A DNA stretch of 22,093 bases, taken from an uncultured Flavobacteriales bacterium. Its GTDB lineage: Bacteria > Bacteroidota > Bacteroidia > Flavobacteriales > Crocinitomicaceae. The translations under genes were made by a program, and so were the position numbers. The notes beneath the pieces were generated by a model. That model did not search any database, had not been told where the DNA came from, and saw nothing but the letters and a program-made list of their open reading frames with translations. Positions 15,786 through 22,093 of this stretch are shown here, one piece after another. How positions within the stretch are numbered: position 1 is the first letter of the stretch; each line of letters starts with the position of its first letter. The stretch covers positions 1-22,093 of the forward strand of contig CAMLDR010000058.1 in NCBI GenBank assembly GCA_946478775.1, read 5' to 3'.

Positions 15786-16904
15786 TTATCGATTAATCAT
15801 TACCGGCATCACCAGCATTAAGATATCTTCGTGTTCGTTGTCGGAAGTATTCGGCATCAATAAACCTGCTCTGCTTGGTTCGCTCATAGCGATTTTCACT
15901 TCAGGAGCATCGATGTTATTCAACATTTCCATTAAGAATCGGCTGTTGAATGCAATTTCGATATCTGTTCCGTCGTAATTACAAGTCAAACGCTCATTTG
16001 CTTCGTTGGAGAAGTCGAGGTCTTCCGCAGAAATATTCAACTCGCTTCCGGCAATCTTCAGTTTTACCTGGTGTGTTGTTTTATTCGCAAAGATAGAAAC
16101 GCGTTTGATTGCGCCTAAGAACTGCGAACGATCTACGATCAGGATATTTGGATTTTCTTTCGGAATAACTGCTTCGTAATTCGGGTATTTTCCATCAATC
16201 AAGCGGCACATCATGATGATGTCGTTGAATGTGAAAATAGCGTTGGAATCGGTGTATTCAACCAATACTTCTTCGTCACCACGCAAATTTGATTTCAACA
16301 AATTCAAGGGTTTTTTAGGAAGAATGAATGCTGATCCGCCTGTTGCCTGGCCATCTGTTCTTCTGTATCTAACCAGCTTGTGTGCATCGGTAGCAACAAA
16401 GGTGATGTCAGAAGGACTGAATTGACAATACATTCCACTCATCACGGGGCGCAAATCATCGTTTCCTGCTGCAAAAAGTGTTTTGTTGATTGCGCTGGAA
16501 ATAATTTCACCTGAAATACGGATGCTTGTGCTGTTTTCAATAGCAGGGCTTTTTGGGAATTCTTCCCCGTTGAACCCAACCATTTTTGATTTACCGTTGT
16601 CATAAACGATTTCCACTCCAAATGAAGCAGTATCGATCTTGAAAGTACAGGGTTGGTCCGGAAGGTTTTTCAAGACATCCAAAAGCATTTTAGCAGGAAT
16701 TGCTACCTTACCTGAATCTGTTGCTTCAACTTCCATCGTTGTCTGCATGGTTGTCTCCAGGTCCGAAGCAGAAATAATCAATTGATTGTCCGAAATGTTG
16801 AATAAAAAGTTGTCAAGGATCGGCAAAGTATTACTGGTGCTTAAAACACCGCTGATGCTTTGAAGATGACGGAGTAAATTCGTACTGGATACGATAAAAT
16901 TCAT
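15786..16904 (-). CDS. dnaN: DNA polymerase III subunit beta (sliding clamp)
   Basis: A 372-residue protein, the normal length of the beta clamp, made of three similar domains. Recognisable stretches are the start MNFIVSSTNLLRHLQSISGVL, SDLETTMQT, GKVAIPAKMLLDVLKNLPD, the central FVATDAHKLVRYRR and the C-terminal end LMLVMPVMINR, close to the usual VMPMR-type ending. The dimeric ring holds DNA polymerase on the template. It has its own promoter box 23 bases upstream and a palindromic terminator. No dnaA, recF or gyrB is nearby, so this is not the classical origin-linked dnaA-dnaN arrangement. Confidence 0.96.
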   Translation of the reverse strand: MNFIVSSTNLLRHLQSISGVLSTSNTLPILDNFLFNISDNQLIISASDLETTMQTTMEVEATDSGKVAIPAKMLLDVLKNLPDQPCTFKIDTASFGVEIVYDNGKSKMVGFNGEEFPKSPAIENSTSIRISGEIISSAINKTLFAAGNDDLRPVMSGMYCQFSPSDITFVATDAHKLVRYRRTDGQATGGSAFILPKKPLNLLKSNLRGDEEVLVEYTDSNAIFTFNDIIMMCRLIDGKYPNYEAVIPKENPNILIVDRSQFLGAIKRVSIFANKTTHQVKLKIAGSELNISAEDLDFSNEANERLTCNYDGTDIEIAFNSRFLMEMLNNIDAPEVKIAMSEPSRAGLLMPNTSDNEHEDILMLVMPVMINR

Positions 16905-16926
16905 ACTGATTGGTTATTTACGTGAG

Positions 16927-16934
16927 CAAATATA
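16927..16934 (-). promoter_or_regulatory. -7 promoter box of dnaN
   Basis: TATATTTG on the minus strand, an exact TAnnTTTG match, 23 bases before the ATG at 16904. No clear -33 element. Confidence 0.5.
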
Positions 16935-16953
16935 CCAATTATTCAGGCGATGG

Positions 16954-16994
16954 CTCGTTGAAAAACGAACTCTTTCCCGACAGTTTTCAACGAG
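16954..16994 (-). terminator. Inverted repeat after the gldF-gldG-DUF4340 operon
   Basis: Perfect 11-base arms CTCGTTGAAAA (16954-16964) and TTTTCAACGAG (16984-16994) with a 19-base loop, starting 3 bases past the stop of the DUF4340 gene. There is no T-tract after it on the minus strand, so it may be an RNA-stabilising stem rather than an intrinsic terminator. Confidence 0.5.
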
Positions 16995-16997
16995 ATA

Positions 16998-18041
16998 TTA
17001 ACTCTGTGGAGGATTGGCGTACCTGTTTGGATTGAAGTAGATATGCCCCATGATTAAAGGGTTGAAGACAAAATACTGGCATTTAACCAGTTGTCCGTCC
17101 GGCAATTCGCACCAAAATCTGTTAATATCGTAAGTTACTTTGTCGCCAAAGTCGTCGACTTCTGCATCTCCCGTAGCTTTAATGCGGAACATTCTCAATT
17201 GTTTCTTTTCACCTTTTGTGGTGCGCACTTTTAACTCGCAAAACGGACGTGTTCTTTTCAGGCTGTCTATTTGTTTGTCGTTTAATTCGTAATTCGGATT
17301 TTCGAAGTTCACGCGCTTGAAATTCAAGAGGTAACGATAAACCATGTTCGTATCCAGGCTTGTCAGGTACTTGCCTCCGTATTTGACTAAATAGTCGTTC
17401 TTAATTTTTCGTACTTCGAAGCTTCTGTCGGGTCTTTCATTGAATTTCACGTTTACTTCTGCGATTTCCTGCATCTGATAAGCGAAGATTCCGGAACACT
17501 GCCATTTGCGAGGATCAGCAAAAAAACGGGGTTCAATAATTCCTTTCATACCTTTGATCTCAGCAATTACGGGCAGGTCACTTTTTCCCGCCTCTGCCGA
17601 TTCTACCAACATATAAGTTCCGTGGTGGTCAGAAGTTGATCCGCCGATGTACCAGGTCTTGCTCCAGTCATCGTTTTGGAAATACTGAACTTTGATACCA
17701 ATCGTTGAAATGCGATTGATCACTGTTTTTACGGAGTTTTCAGGAACGTATCCTTTGAAACGGACATTGTAAACGGCTTCCAGGATATTGAAAACCTGGG
17801 TTGGCTGCACACATTGCCCATTTCCGTCTGTCCATGAATTTCCATTGCGGACCAGGGTCATTTCCATTCCGTTGGGTTCTGTGATAATGATCTTGTTAAC
17901 AGATGCGGTATCCTGTATTTCAAAGTTGAAGGCAGCAAGGTTCTCGTCGGATTTACCTTTTTTACTGATCAGTTGAGAAGTGAAAATTCCCAATCCCACC
18001 AAAAGTGAGATTCCTAAAATGATGATGATAATTCTTTTCAT
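16998..18041 (-). CDS. DUF4340 domain-containing protein
   Basis: A 347-residue protein with one N-terminal membrane helix (about residues 3-25) and a large extracytoplasmic part. The segment IIITEPNGMEMTLVRNGNSWT, the WYIGGSTSDHHGTYM stretch and the central RFFADPRKWQ fit the DUF4340 family. Such proteins are commonly encoded beside ABC-2-type gliding permeases and GldG-like subunits. Here the gene starts 4 bases after gldG, so it is very likely part of the same complex or pathway, but its biochemical role is unknown. It is the last gene of the operon. Confidence 0.8.
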   Translation of the reverse strand: MKRIIIIILGISLLVGLGIFTSQLISKKGKSDENLAAFNFEIQDTASVNKIIITEPNGMEMTLVRNGNSWTDGNGQCVQPTQVFNILEAVYNVRFKGYVPENSVKTVINRISTIGIKVQYFQNDDWSKTWYIGGSTSDHHGTYMLVESAEAGKSDLPVIAEIKGMKGIIEPRFFADPRKWQCSGIFAYQMQEIAEVNVKFNERPDRSFEVRKIKNDYLVKYGGKYLTSLDTNMVYRYLLNFKRVNFENPNYELNDKQIDSLKRTRPFCELKVRTTKGEKKQLRMFRIKATGDAEVDDFGDKVTYDINRFWCELPDGQLVKCQYFVFNPLIMGHIYFNPNRYANPPQS

Positions 18042-18045
18042 ATGA

Positions 18046-19854
18046 CTAAGAACGTGCGTAACGGCGTTTACGCAAGTAGAATAATAAAATTGCTAATAAA
18101 ATAATGGATAAAGAAGGAATAAGAACATTGATTAGCATATACTTCGTACGCTGATCTTTTATTTTTTCCTTGTCAATCGGGTGAATGTCTATTTGTTTGC
18201 TTCGGATGTCCAAAACGGAATTATCTCCCATCATATAATCGACCATATTCTGGAAAAACTCCTGGTTACCGTAGATTAAAGGCTGCATGCGCATTTGCGC
18301 CATCACCTCATCGTATCGCAGGTTATTGAATGAGATCGGACGATACATCATTTTACCTGTTTTCCCTGGCATGGAATCGTAATAATTGGCAATAAAAGAA
18401 CCGTTTGCCACCACCAGTACTTTTCCTTCTTCGCTGCTTTTAGTCAGGAAACCGGATTCCGGGTTCTTGGCAAATTCTTCTGTCAAACGGTTTTTGAAAT
18501 GGGAATCGAATTTTCCTTCCGACATTCCTGCCAAACAGATTTTGTTGTTTTCTGAAGTAGGGTTGTCAGCCAGGATCGGTACTTTTCCATAATTCATCGG
18601 CATAGCCAAACTGATCAGCGGAGCCATTCCGCTCACACGTGAATTTGTTGAACTGGTAAGAATGGGAGAAACCAACCTGTTTTCATTCGGAATCAGCTGT
18701 ACCTGTGAGGCATAGCGAAGCATAACAGGTTCGATATTCCGTGCTATGGGGTGTTTTGTCGGTGTTGCTGCAACGTAAAAGAACCAGGGCAGCAGGCTTT
18801 GTTTCGCAAACGGGGTTTGGATCGGTGAACAGCGAACATCCATGACATAATTGTCGTCTGTTTTGATTCCGTAATCGAAAAGCAGTTTGTCTAATCCCAG
18901 GTTTGTTCTTACGGTGCTCACCATTCCGGTTCTGTTCAATGAATCCTGCGGGAAAGTAAGCTTGTCAAAAAAGCACATCAATCTTCCGCCGCGCATGACG
19001 AACTGGTCCAGGATGTAAAGATCTTTGTCCGTATATGCGGTTCTTGGTCTTGCAATAACCACTCCGGTAAATCCGTCCAAAGCTTTTAAGGAGTCTTTCA
19101 AGATAACATCTTCCACCGAGTAGTATGGATCCAATAGTGATCGTACACGCTGTGTTTCGGCAAAACTCAACTCTCCGTGCCCCCCAATGAAGGCGATCCG
19201 CGGTTTTTGTTTTTGAATCGTCCTTCTCAACGCGGAAATCAACATGTATTCCAGGTTGTTGATCGAGTTCTGAATGGTGGTTTCCGAGAATTCTTTCGAT
19301 AATTGTGCCGGTTGCCCCTGAGGTGATCCCGGTAATAACTGAATGTAGTTCTTGGTAAAGCCTTCGTATTCGATTTCTGCTCCCGGCCAAAGGGTCATTT
19401 GCGTTTGGGAACCATCTTTTTGGTATACGATTTCCAAAGGAATAATCCCGTTTCCTTTGCTGTAAAGGATTTGAAATAAGCTGTTTTGTTCCGCTTCCGT
19501 TCCAACCAACGGATCGATGAATTCGTATTCAATGCGGTCGCCGGCAATTTCTTTGAATTCGGCTAATTTGTCTTCAATGGCATTCCGGAAACGTTTGATC
19601 TCAGCCGGAAGTTTTCCTTCCAGGTAGATCTTCAAATACAAGCGATTGACCTTGTTGTTTTTTTTACCGTCTTCCCTCATTTTATCCAGGAACTCAATGG
19701 ACCCGGATGAAAGCGAGTAACGCTCATCTTCCGTCATGTCGATCCGCGAGTAAAGAAACGTTCCGATAATATTCAGGAATATGACAACACCGACAATGAT
19801 TGCCAGTAAGATCCAGTTGTAGAACTTTTTTATTTTGTTATTACTTTCAGCCAT
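18046..19854 (-). CDS. gldG: Gliding motility-associated ABC transporter auxiliary protein GldG
   Basis: A 602-residue protein anchored at both ends: an N-terminal membrane helix at about 13-35 and a C-terminal one at about 573-594 followed by RKRRYARS. Between them lies a large extracytoplasmic region. The block after the first helix, YSRIDMTEDERYSLSSGSIEFL, is typical of GldG, as is PRIAFIGGHGELSF. In F. johnsoniae GldF and GldG work with the ATPase GldA as an ABC transporter needed for gliding. The gene lies 4 bases after gldF. No gldA is in the window. Confidence 0.92.
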   Translation of the reverse strand: MAESNNKIKKFYNWILLAIIVGVVIFLNIIGTFLYSRIDMTEDERYSLSSGSIEFLDKMREDGKKNNKVNRLYLKIYLEGKLPAEIKRFRNAIEDKLAEFKEIAGDRIEYEFIDPLVGTEAEQNSLFQILYSKGNGIIPLEIVYQKDGSQTQMTLWPGAEIEYEGFTKNYIQLLPGSPQGQPAQLSKEFSETTIQNSINNLEYMLISALRRTIQKQKPRIAFIGGHGELSFAETQRVRSLLDPYYSVEDVILKDSLKALDGFTGVVIARPRTAYTDKDLYILDQFVMRGGRLMCFFDKLTFPQDSLNRTGMVSTVRTNLGLDKLLFDYGIKTDDNYVMDVRCSPIQTPFAKQSLLPWFFYVAATPTKHPIARNIEPVMLRYASQVQLIPNENRLVSPILTSSTNSRVSGMAPLISLAMPMNYGKVPILADNPTSENNKICLAGMSEGKFDSHFKNRLTEEFAKNPESGFLTKSSEEGKVLVVANGSFIANYYDSMPGKTGKMMYRPISFNNLRYDEVMAQMRMQPLIYGNQEFFQNMVDYMMGDNSVLDIRSKQIDIHPIDKEKIKDQRTKYMLINVLIPSLSIILLAILLFYLRKRRYARS

Positions 19855-19858
19855 CGGA

Positions 19859-20614
19859 TTAACGTTTCAGAGATTTAACAACTGTTAGGGTTGCAGCTAA
19901 GAAAATTGCAATCATCCCGAAAAAATAAATGAGGTCGCTCGTATCAATTACTCCTTTTTTGATACTTGTGTAGTGGGACCAAAGTCCTAAATACTGGAAT
20001 ACGATATCAAAATCGCCCATGAGGTTAAAAGATCCCAATTGATCAAATCCATCATAGAAAAGCCAGCATAAGAACATGGCCAGAATAAACGAAACGATTT
20101 GATTACTGGTAATAGCCGAGGAAAAAATACCGATTGCAATCAAACAAGACCCAAGTAAAATCAGTCCAAGGTAAGAAGTGAAAGTTGCTCCTTCATCAAT
20201 CACTGTTTTTGCAACACCTTCTTCATCAAAGGCATCTGCACCAAGACTTACCATACTGTAATAGTAAATCAATGTTGGGAGCAGAGAGATCAGTAACAAA
20301 GTAACGCCGGCAAGGTATTTTGCAGCTATGATCTGAAAATCTGTAATCGGTCGGGTAAAGAGCAATTCGATGGTTCCTGTTTTTCGCTCTTCCGCGATCA
20401 TACGCATGGTTATGGCAGGGATGAGTACGCACAATACATAAGGAGCTACGTTGAAAAATGGGATCATATCCGCTTCATCACCCTCCATTAAATTGGACGG
20501 ACCGCTGACAAGCCAAAGCATTATTCCGGTAAACACGAGGAAAATGACAATGAAAATATATCCGATAACTGAGCCTAAAAAACTCCTGATCTCTTTCCAG
20601 TAAAGTGCTTTCAT
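19859..20614 (-). CDS. gldF: Gliding motility-associated ABC transporter permease GldF
   Basis: A 251-residue ABC-2-type permease with about six membrane helices, including the first at about 13-36 and the last near 225-245. The signature MKALYWKEIRSFLGSVIGYIF at the start and EERKTGTIELLFTRPITDFQI after the second helix (the ATPase-coupling loop region) are typical of GldF. It forms an operon with gldG and the DUF4340 gene. Its -7 box lies 17 bases upstream of the ATG. Confidence 0.93.
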   Translation of the reverse strand: MKALYWKEIRSFLGSVIGYIFIVIFLVFTGIMLWLVSGPSNLMEGDEADMIPFFNVAPYVLCVLIPAITMRMIAEERKTGTIELLFTRPITDFQIIAAKYLAGVTLLLISLLPTLIYYYSMVSLGADAFDEEGVAKTVIDEGATFTSYLGLILLGSCLIAIGIFSSAITSNQIVSFILAMFLCWLFYDGFDQLGSFNLMGDFDIVFQYLGLWSHYTSIKKGVIDTSDLIYFFGMIAIFLAATLTVVKSLKR

Positions 20615-20630
20615 ATCTAATTAACTTCGG

Positions 20631-20638
20631 CAAAAATA
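20631..20638 (-). promoter_or_regulatory. -7 promoter box of the gldF-gldG operon
   Basis: TATTTTTG on the minus strand, an exact TAnnTTTG match, 17 bases before the ATG at 20614. A TTTAG about 21 bases further upstream may stand in for a -33 element, but this is weak. Confidence 0.5.
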
Positions 20639-20689
20639 AGAACAATATTGAGAATCTGTCTAAATTCTATTCACATCCGTGAATCGTTA

Positions 20690-20724
20690 TCACAAGCAAA
20701 TGTTTCAAGTCTATCAGCTTGTGA
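20690..20724. repeat. Inverted repeat between the ABM-fold gene and gldF
   Basis: Perfect 8-base arms TCACAAGC (20690-20697) and GCTTGTGA (20717-20724). A smaller hairpin ATTCAC-ATCC-GTGAAT lies beside it at 20669-20684. Neither has a T-tract. They could end the upstream transcript or bind a regulator of gldF; nothing decides. Confidence 0.35.
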
Positions 20725-20776
20725 ACTGATTTATCGCCAGCCACTGCTGACTGTTGTTTTGAGTAGTTATAAACGT

Positions 20777-21100
20777 TTAATCGGGCAGATGGTTGGGTTC
20801 AAAAGATCCGTCTTCAAAATAAGTGTTCACGCTCCATGCTTCCGGTTTCCCTCCAAACCAGGGTTTAATGGTTGACCAGACTCCGGCAAATAAATCCGAA
20901 TCCCGATACCTGTTTAACGCATTTTCGTCCTTCCAGTTACTATAAGTGAAAATAATATTCGGATGATGCATATCCTGCATTAAACGCATTCCGTAGCAAT
21001 TCTCGAATGTACTTACCCGTGTGTTGATTGTATCAAAGAATGCCAGGAAATCTGCCGTCTTTTCTTCCTGAAATGTCAGTTTAACAATTCGTGTGAGCAT
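20777..21100 (-). CDS. Antibiotic biosynthesis monooxygenase (ABM) fold protein
   Basis: A 107-residue protein resembling the dimeric alpha-beta barrel ABM family: MLTRIVKLTFQEEKTADFLAF at the start, then CYGMRLMQDMHHPNIIFTYSNW and ENALNRYRDSDLFAGVW. The name of the family is misleading; members include small oxygenases, haem-degrading enzymes and many of unknown role. Nothing visible identifies a substrate. It lies 70 bases downstream of the SAM hydrolase, with a hairpin between them, and upstream of gldF. Family call good, function unknown. Confidence 0.82.
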   Translation of the reverse strand: MLTRIVKLTFQEEKTADFLAFFDTINTRVSTFENCYGMRLMQDMHHPNIIFTYSNWKDENALNRYRDSDLFAGVWSTIKPWFGGKPEAWSVNTYFEDGSFEPNHLPD

Positions 21101-21130
21101 GTTTATTTAATTCAAAATTTAAAAGTTAAA

Positions 21131-21170
21131 ATTGAAAAGGTCACCAAGCGAAGTCGAGGTGCTTTTCAAT
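21131..21170 (-). terminator. Hairpin after the SAM hydrolase gene
   Basis: Arms ATTGAAAAG (21131-21139) and CTTTTCAAT (21162-21170), extended by CACC (21142-21145) and GGTG (21158-21161) across a 2-base bulge. The stem starts directly at the stop codon (21171-21173). The loop carries AAGCGAAGTCGA. The minus-strand sequence beyond the stem is A/T-rich but has no long T run. Confidence 0.55.
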
Positions 21171-22019
21171 TCAAAACAACGAATCGATTGTTTTTGCGGA
21201 TCCGCGCGGGGTAAATTCAATGCGTACCAAATCGTGAATGCGGAGTCCGAACAGGGAGTCTGCACCACCACCATTTCCTGTTGCACCTTTGTTAATCGCT
21301 ATTTCAAGTAAGTTATTGTCATTGAAAAAGGCCAAACGTTCTCCAGCCGCCACATCGTTGTAAGTGCTTGAAATCTCATCGATATAATATTCTCGTTTCC
21401 GGAACAGGATTGTAAACGGGGCATCATCAAATCTGCCGAATATTTCTTTGGTAATATTGGTGATGGCATTCCCGTAATGATCAATGTGGATGATGGAACC
21501 TTTAATCAGGTTTTCTTCGATCACAGCATTTACCGTATGGGCAACACGCCAAGATATTTCCGGAGAGCCAATCTCAAGCAGGGATTCTCCTGAAAGAATC
21601 CGGACGGCTGTAGGAACAAAAATATTCTTTACCGGAAAACGAAGTCCTTTCGGATTGGATAGTACATTGTCAATTCTCCAGAAACCATCGGGCTGCTCGT
21701 CTTTCAGGATTAAAGCGAAAATCCCATTGTCATTGGAAATGAAATAATGCCCTTTGAAGAGCATGATACTCGGGTAGGCACCGTTGCTCGAATTAATGAT
21801 CGGTTCGCTGTCTACCCCGATAATGTGAATGGTGCCTTCCGGGAATTCCTGGAAGGAAGCCTGGATGTAATAACTCGCGTCGGCTATATCAAAAGGACGT
21901 ACCTGGTGAGTAATATCTACAACAGATACTCCGGGAGCTAATTTGAATAAATTTCCCTTTAGAACTGCTACGTAGTAGTCAGTCAATCCCATATCAGTTG
22001 TCAAAGTGATAATTCCCAT
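21171..22019 (-). CDS. SAM hydrolase / S-adenosyl-L-methionine hydroxide adenosyltransferase (DUF62 family)
   Basis: A 282-residue, full-length member of the family once called SAM-dependent chlorinase/fluorinase. The start MGIITLTTDMGLTDYYVAVLKG gives the conserved Asp and the D-x-Y motif. VVDITHQVRPFDIADASY follows, then SNDNGIFALI and the HIDHYGNAITNI block. Most members outside a few actinobacteria use water or hydroxide to split SAM into adenosine and methionine rather than making halogenated products. Nothing here suggests a halogenase. It is transcribed toward the ABM-fold gene. The physiological role in Bacteroidota is unclear. Confidence 0.9.
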   Translation of the reverse strand: MGIITLTTDMGLTDYYVAVLKGNLFKLAPGVSVVDITHQVRPFDIADASYYIQASFQEFPEGTIHIIGVDSEPIINSSNGAYPSIMLFKGHYFISNDNGIFALILKDEQPDGFWRIDNVLSNPKGLRFPVKNIFVPTAVRILSGESLLEIGSPEISWRVAHTVNAVIEENLIKGSIIHIDHYGNAITNITKEIFGRFDDAPFTILFRKREYYIDEISSTYNDVAAGERLAFFNDNNLLEIAINKGATGNGGGADSLFGLRIHDLVRIEFTPRGSAKTIDSLF

Positions 22020-22054
22020 TTGATAAACCTGTCTGTACCCGTTGAAAAATTAAT

Positions 22055-22062
22055 TAAATTTG
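22055..22062 (+). promoter_or_regulatory. Forward -7 promoter box at the right edge
   Basis: TAAATTTG is an exact TAnnTTTG match on the plus strand and overlaps the divergent control region of the SAM hydrolase gene. It would drive a rightward gene that starts beyond the window. A/T-rich sequence makes chance matches fairly likely. Confidence 0.35.
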
Positions 22063-22065
22063 TTT

Positions 22066-22073
22066 CAAAAATA
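22066..22073 (-). promoter_or_regulatory. -7 promoter box of the SAM hydrolase gene
   Basis: TATTTTTG on the minus strand, an exact TAnnTTTG match, 47 bases before ATG 22019, so the leader would be longer than for most genes here. The -33 region is at the window edge. Confidence 0.4.
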
Positions 22074-22093
22074 CGGGTTAATAATACAACCGG

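Noticed and set aside
15786..16904. Possible replication origin next to dnaN
   Set aside because: No dnaA, recF or gyrB neighbour, and no cluster of DnaA-box-like sites seen in the flanking gaps. The adjacent palindrome fits a terminator or dispersed repeat better.
18965..19390. 141-codon open frame in another frame of gldG
   Set aside because: It is on the same strand as gldG, which is intact through the whole stretch. The alternative translation is Arg-rich and has no motif.
21171..22019. Halogenase (fluorinase or chlorinase) reading of the DUF62 gene
   Set aside because: Family members outside known halogenating lineages are SAM hydrolases, and no biosynthetic genes for halometabolites are in the window.

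Overview
The window looks like a piece of a Bacteroidota chromosome, most likely from a gliding or type IX secretion (T9SS) member of the Flavobacteriales. The evidence is gldF and gldG, a PorP/SprF-family protein, a surface protein ending in a gliding-motility/T9SS type B C-terminal domain, and many upstream sites matching the Bacteroidota -7 promoter element TAnnTTTG. There are no clear Shine-Dalgarno sites. A Fluviicola-like (Crocinitomicaceae) origin is only a guess. I see no tRNA, rRNA, CRISPR array, insertion sequence or prophage. Coding density is high, and no gap without a gene reaches 300 bases.

Left part (1-6840): a leftward operon of two tandem PaaE-like ferredoxin reductases, a short-chain dehydrogenase and the first 18 codons of a probable tRNA-dihydrouridine synthase that runs off the left edge. 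apaG is divergent from it. A membrane-anchored TPR protein and pruA (1-pyrroline-5-carboxylate dehydrogenase) are also divergent from each other. The two convergent gaps (3472-3599 and 6633-6834) carry GTTCAA-rich repeats and hairpins.

Middle (6835-12034): a leftward surface-protein operon. A promoter at 12027-12034 precedes an unannotated 46-codon ORF, whose stop overlaps by 4 bases the start of a 1329-residue T9SS type B protein with eight 88-residue repeats. One base later comes a PorP/SprF-like outer-membrane protein, whose gene ends in a hairpin.

Then paaA-paaB-paaC-paaD (12140-14718, leftward) encode the oxygenase part of phenylacetyl-CoA epoxidase and its PaaD assembly factor. No paaE lies in this operon; the two PaaE-like reductases 9 kb away could supply electrons. 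A repeat-built hairpin separates paaB from paaC.

Right part (14939-22093, all leftward): a DUF4476 secreted protein, dnaN (sliding clamp) followed by a perfect 36-base palindrome, gldF-gldG-DUF4340 (gliding-associated ABC transporter), a small antibiotic-biosynthesis-monooxygenase-fold protein, and a SAM hydrolase (DUF62 family). A forward promoter-like box at the right edge points to a divergent gene outside the window.

The window is mostly recognisable core and metabolic genes. The least explained parts are the 46-codon ORF heading the adhesin operon, the repeats and unassigned N-terminal module of the adhesin, and several intergenic palindromes and short-word repeats.
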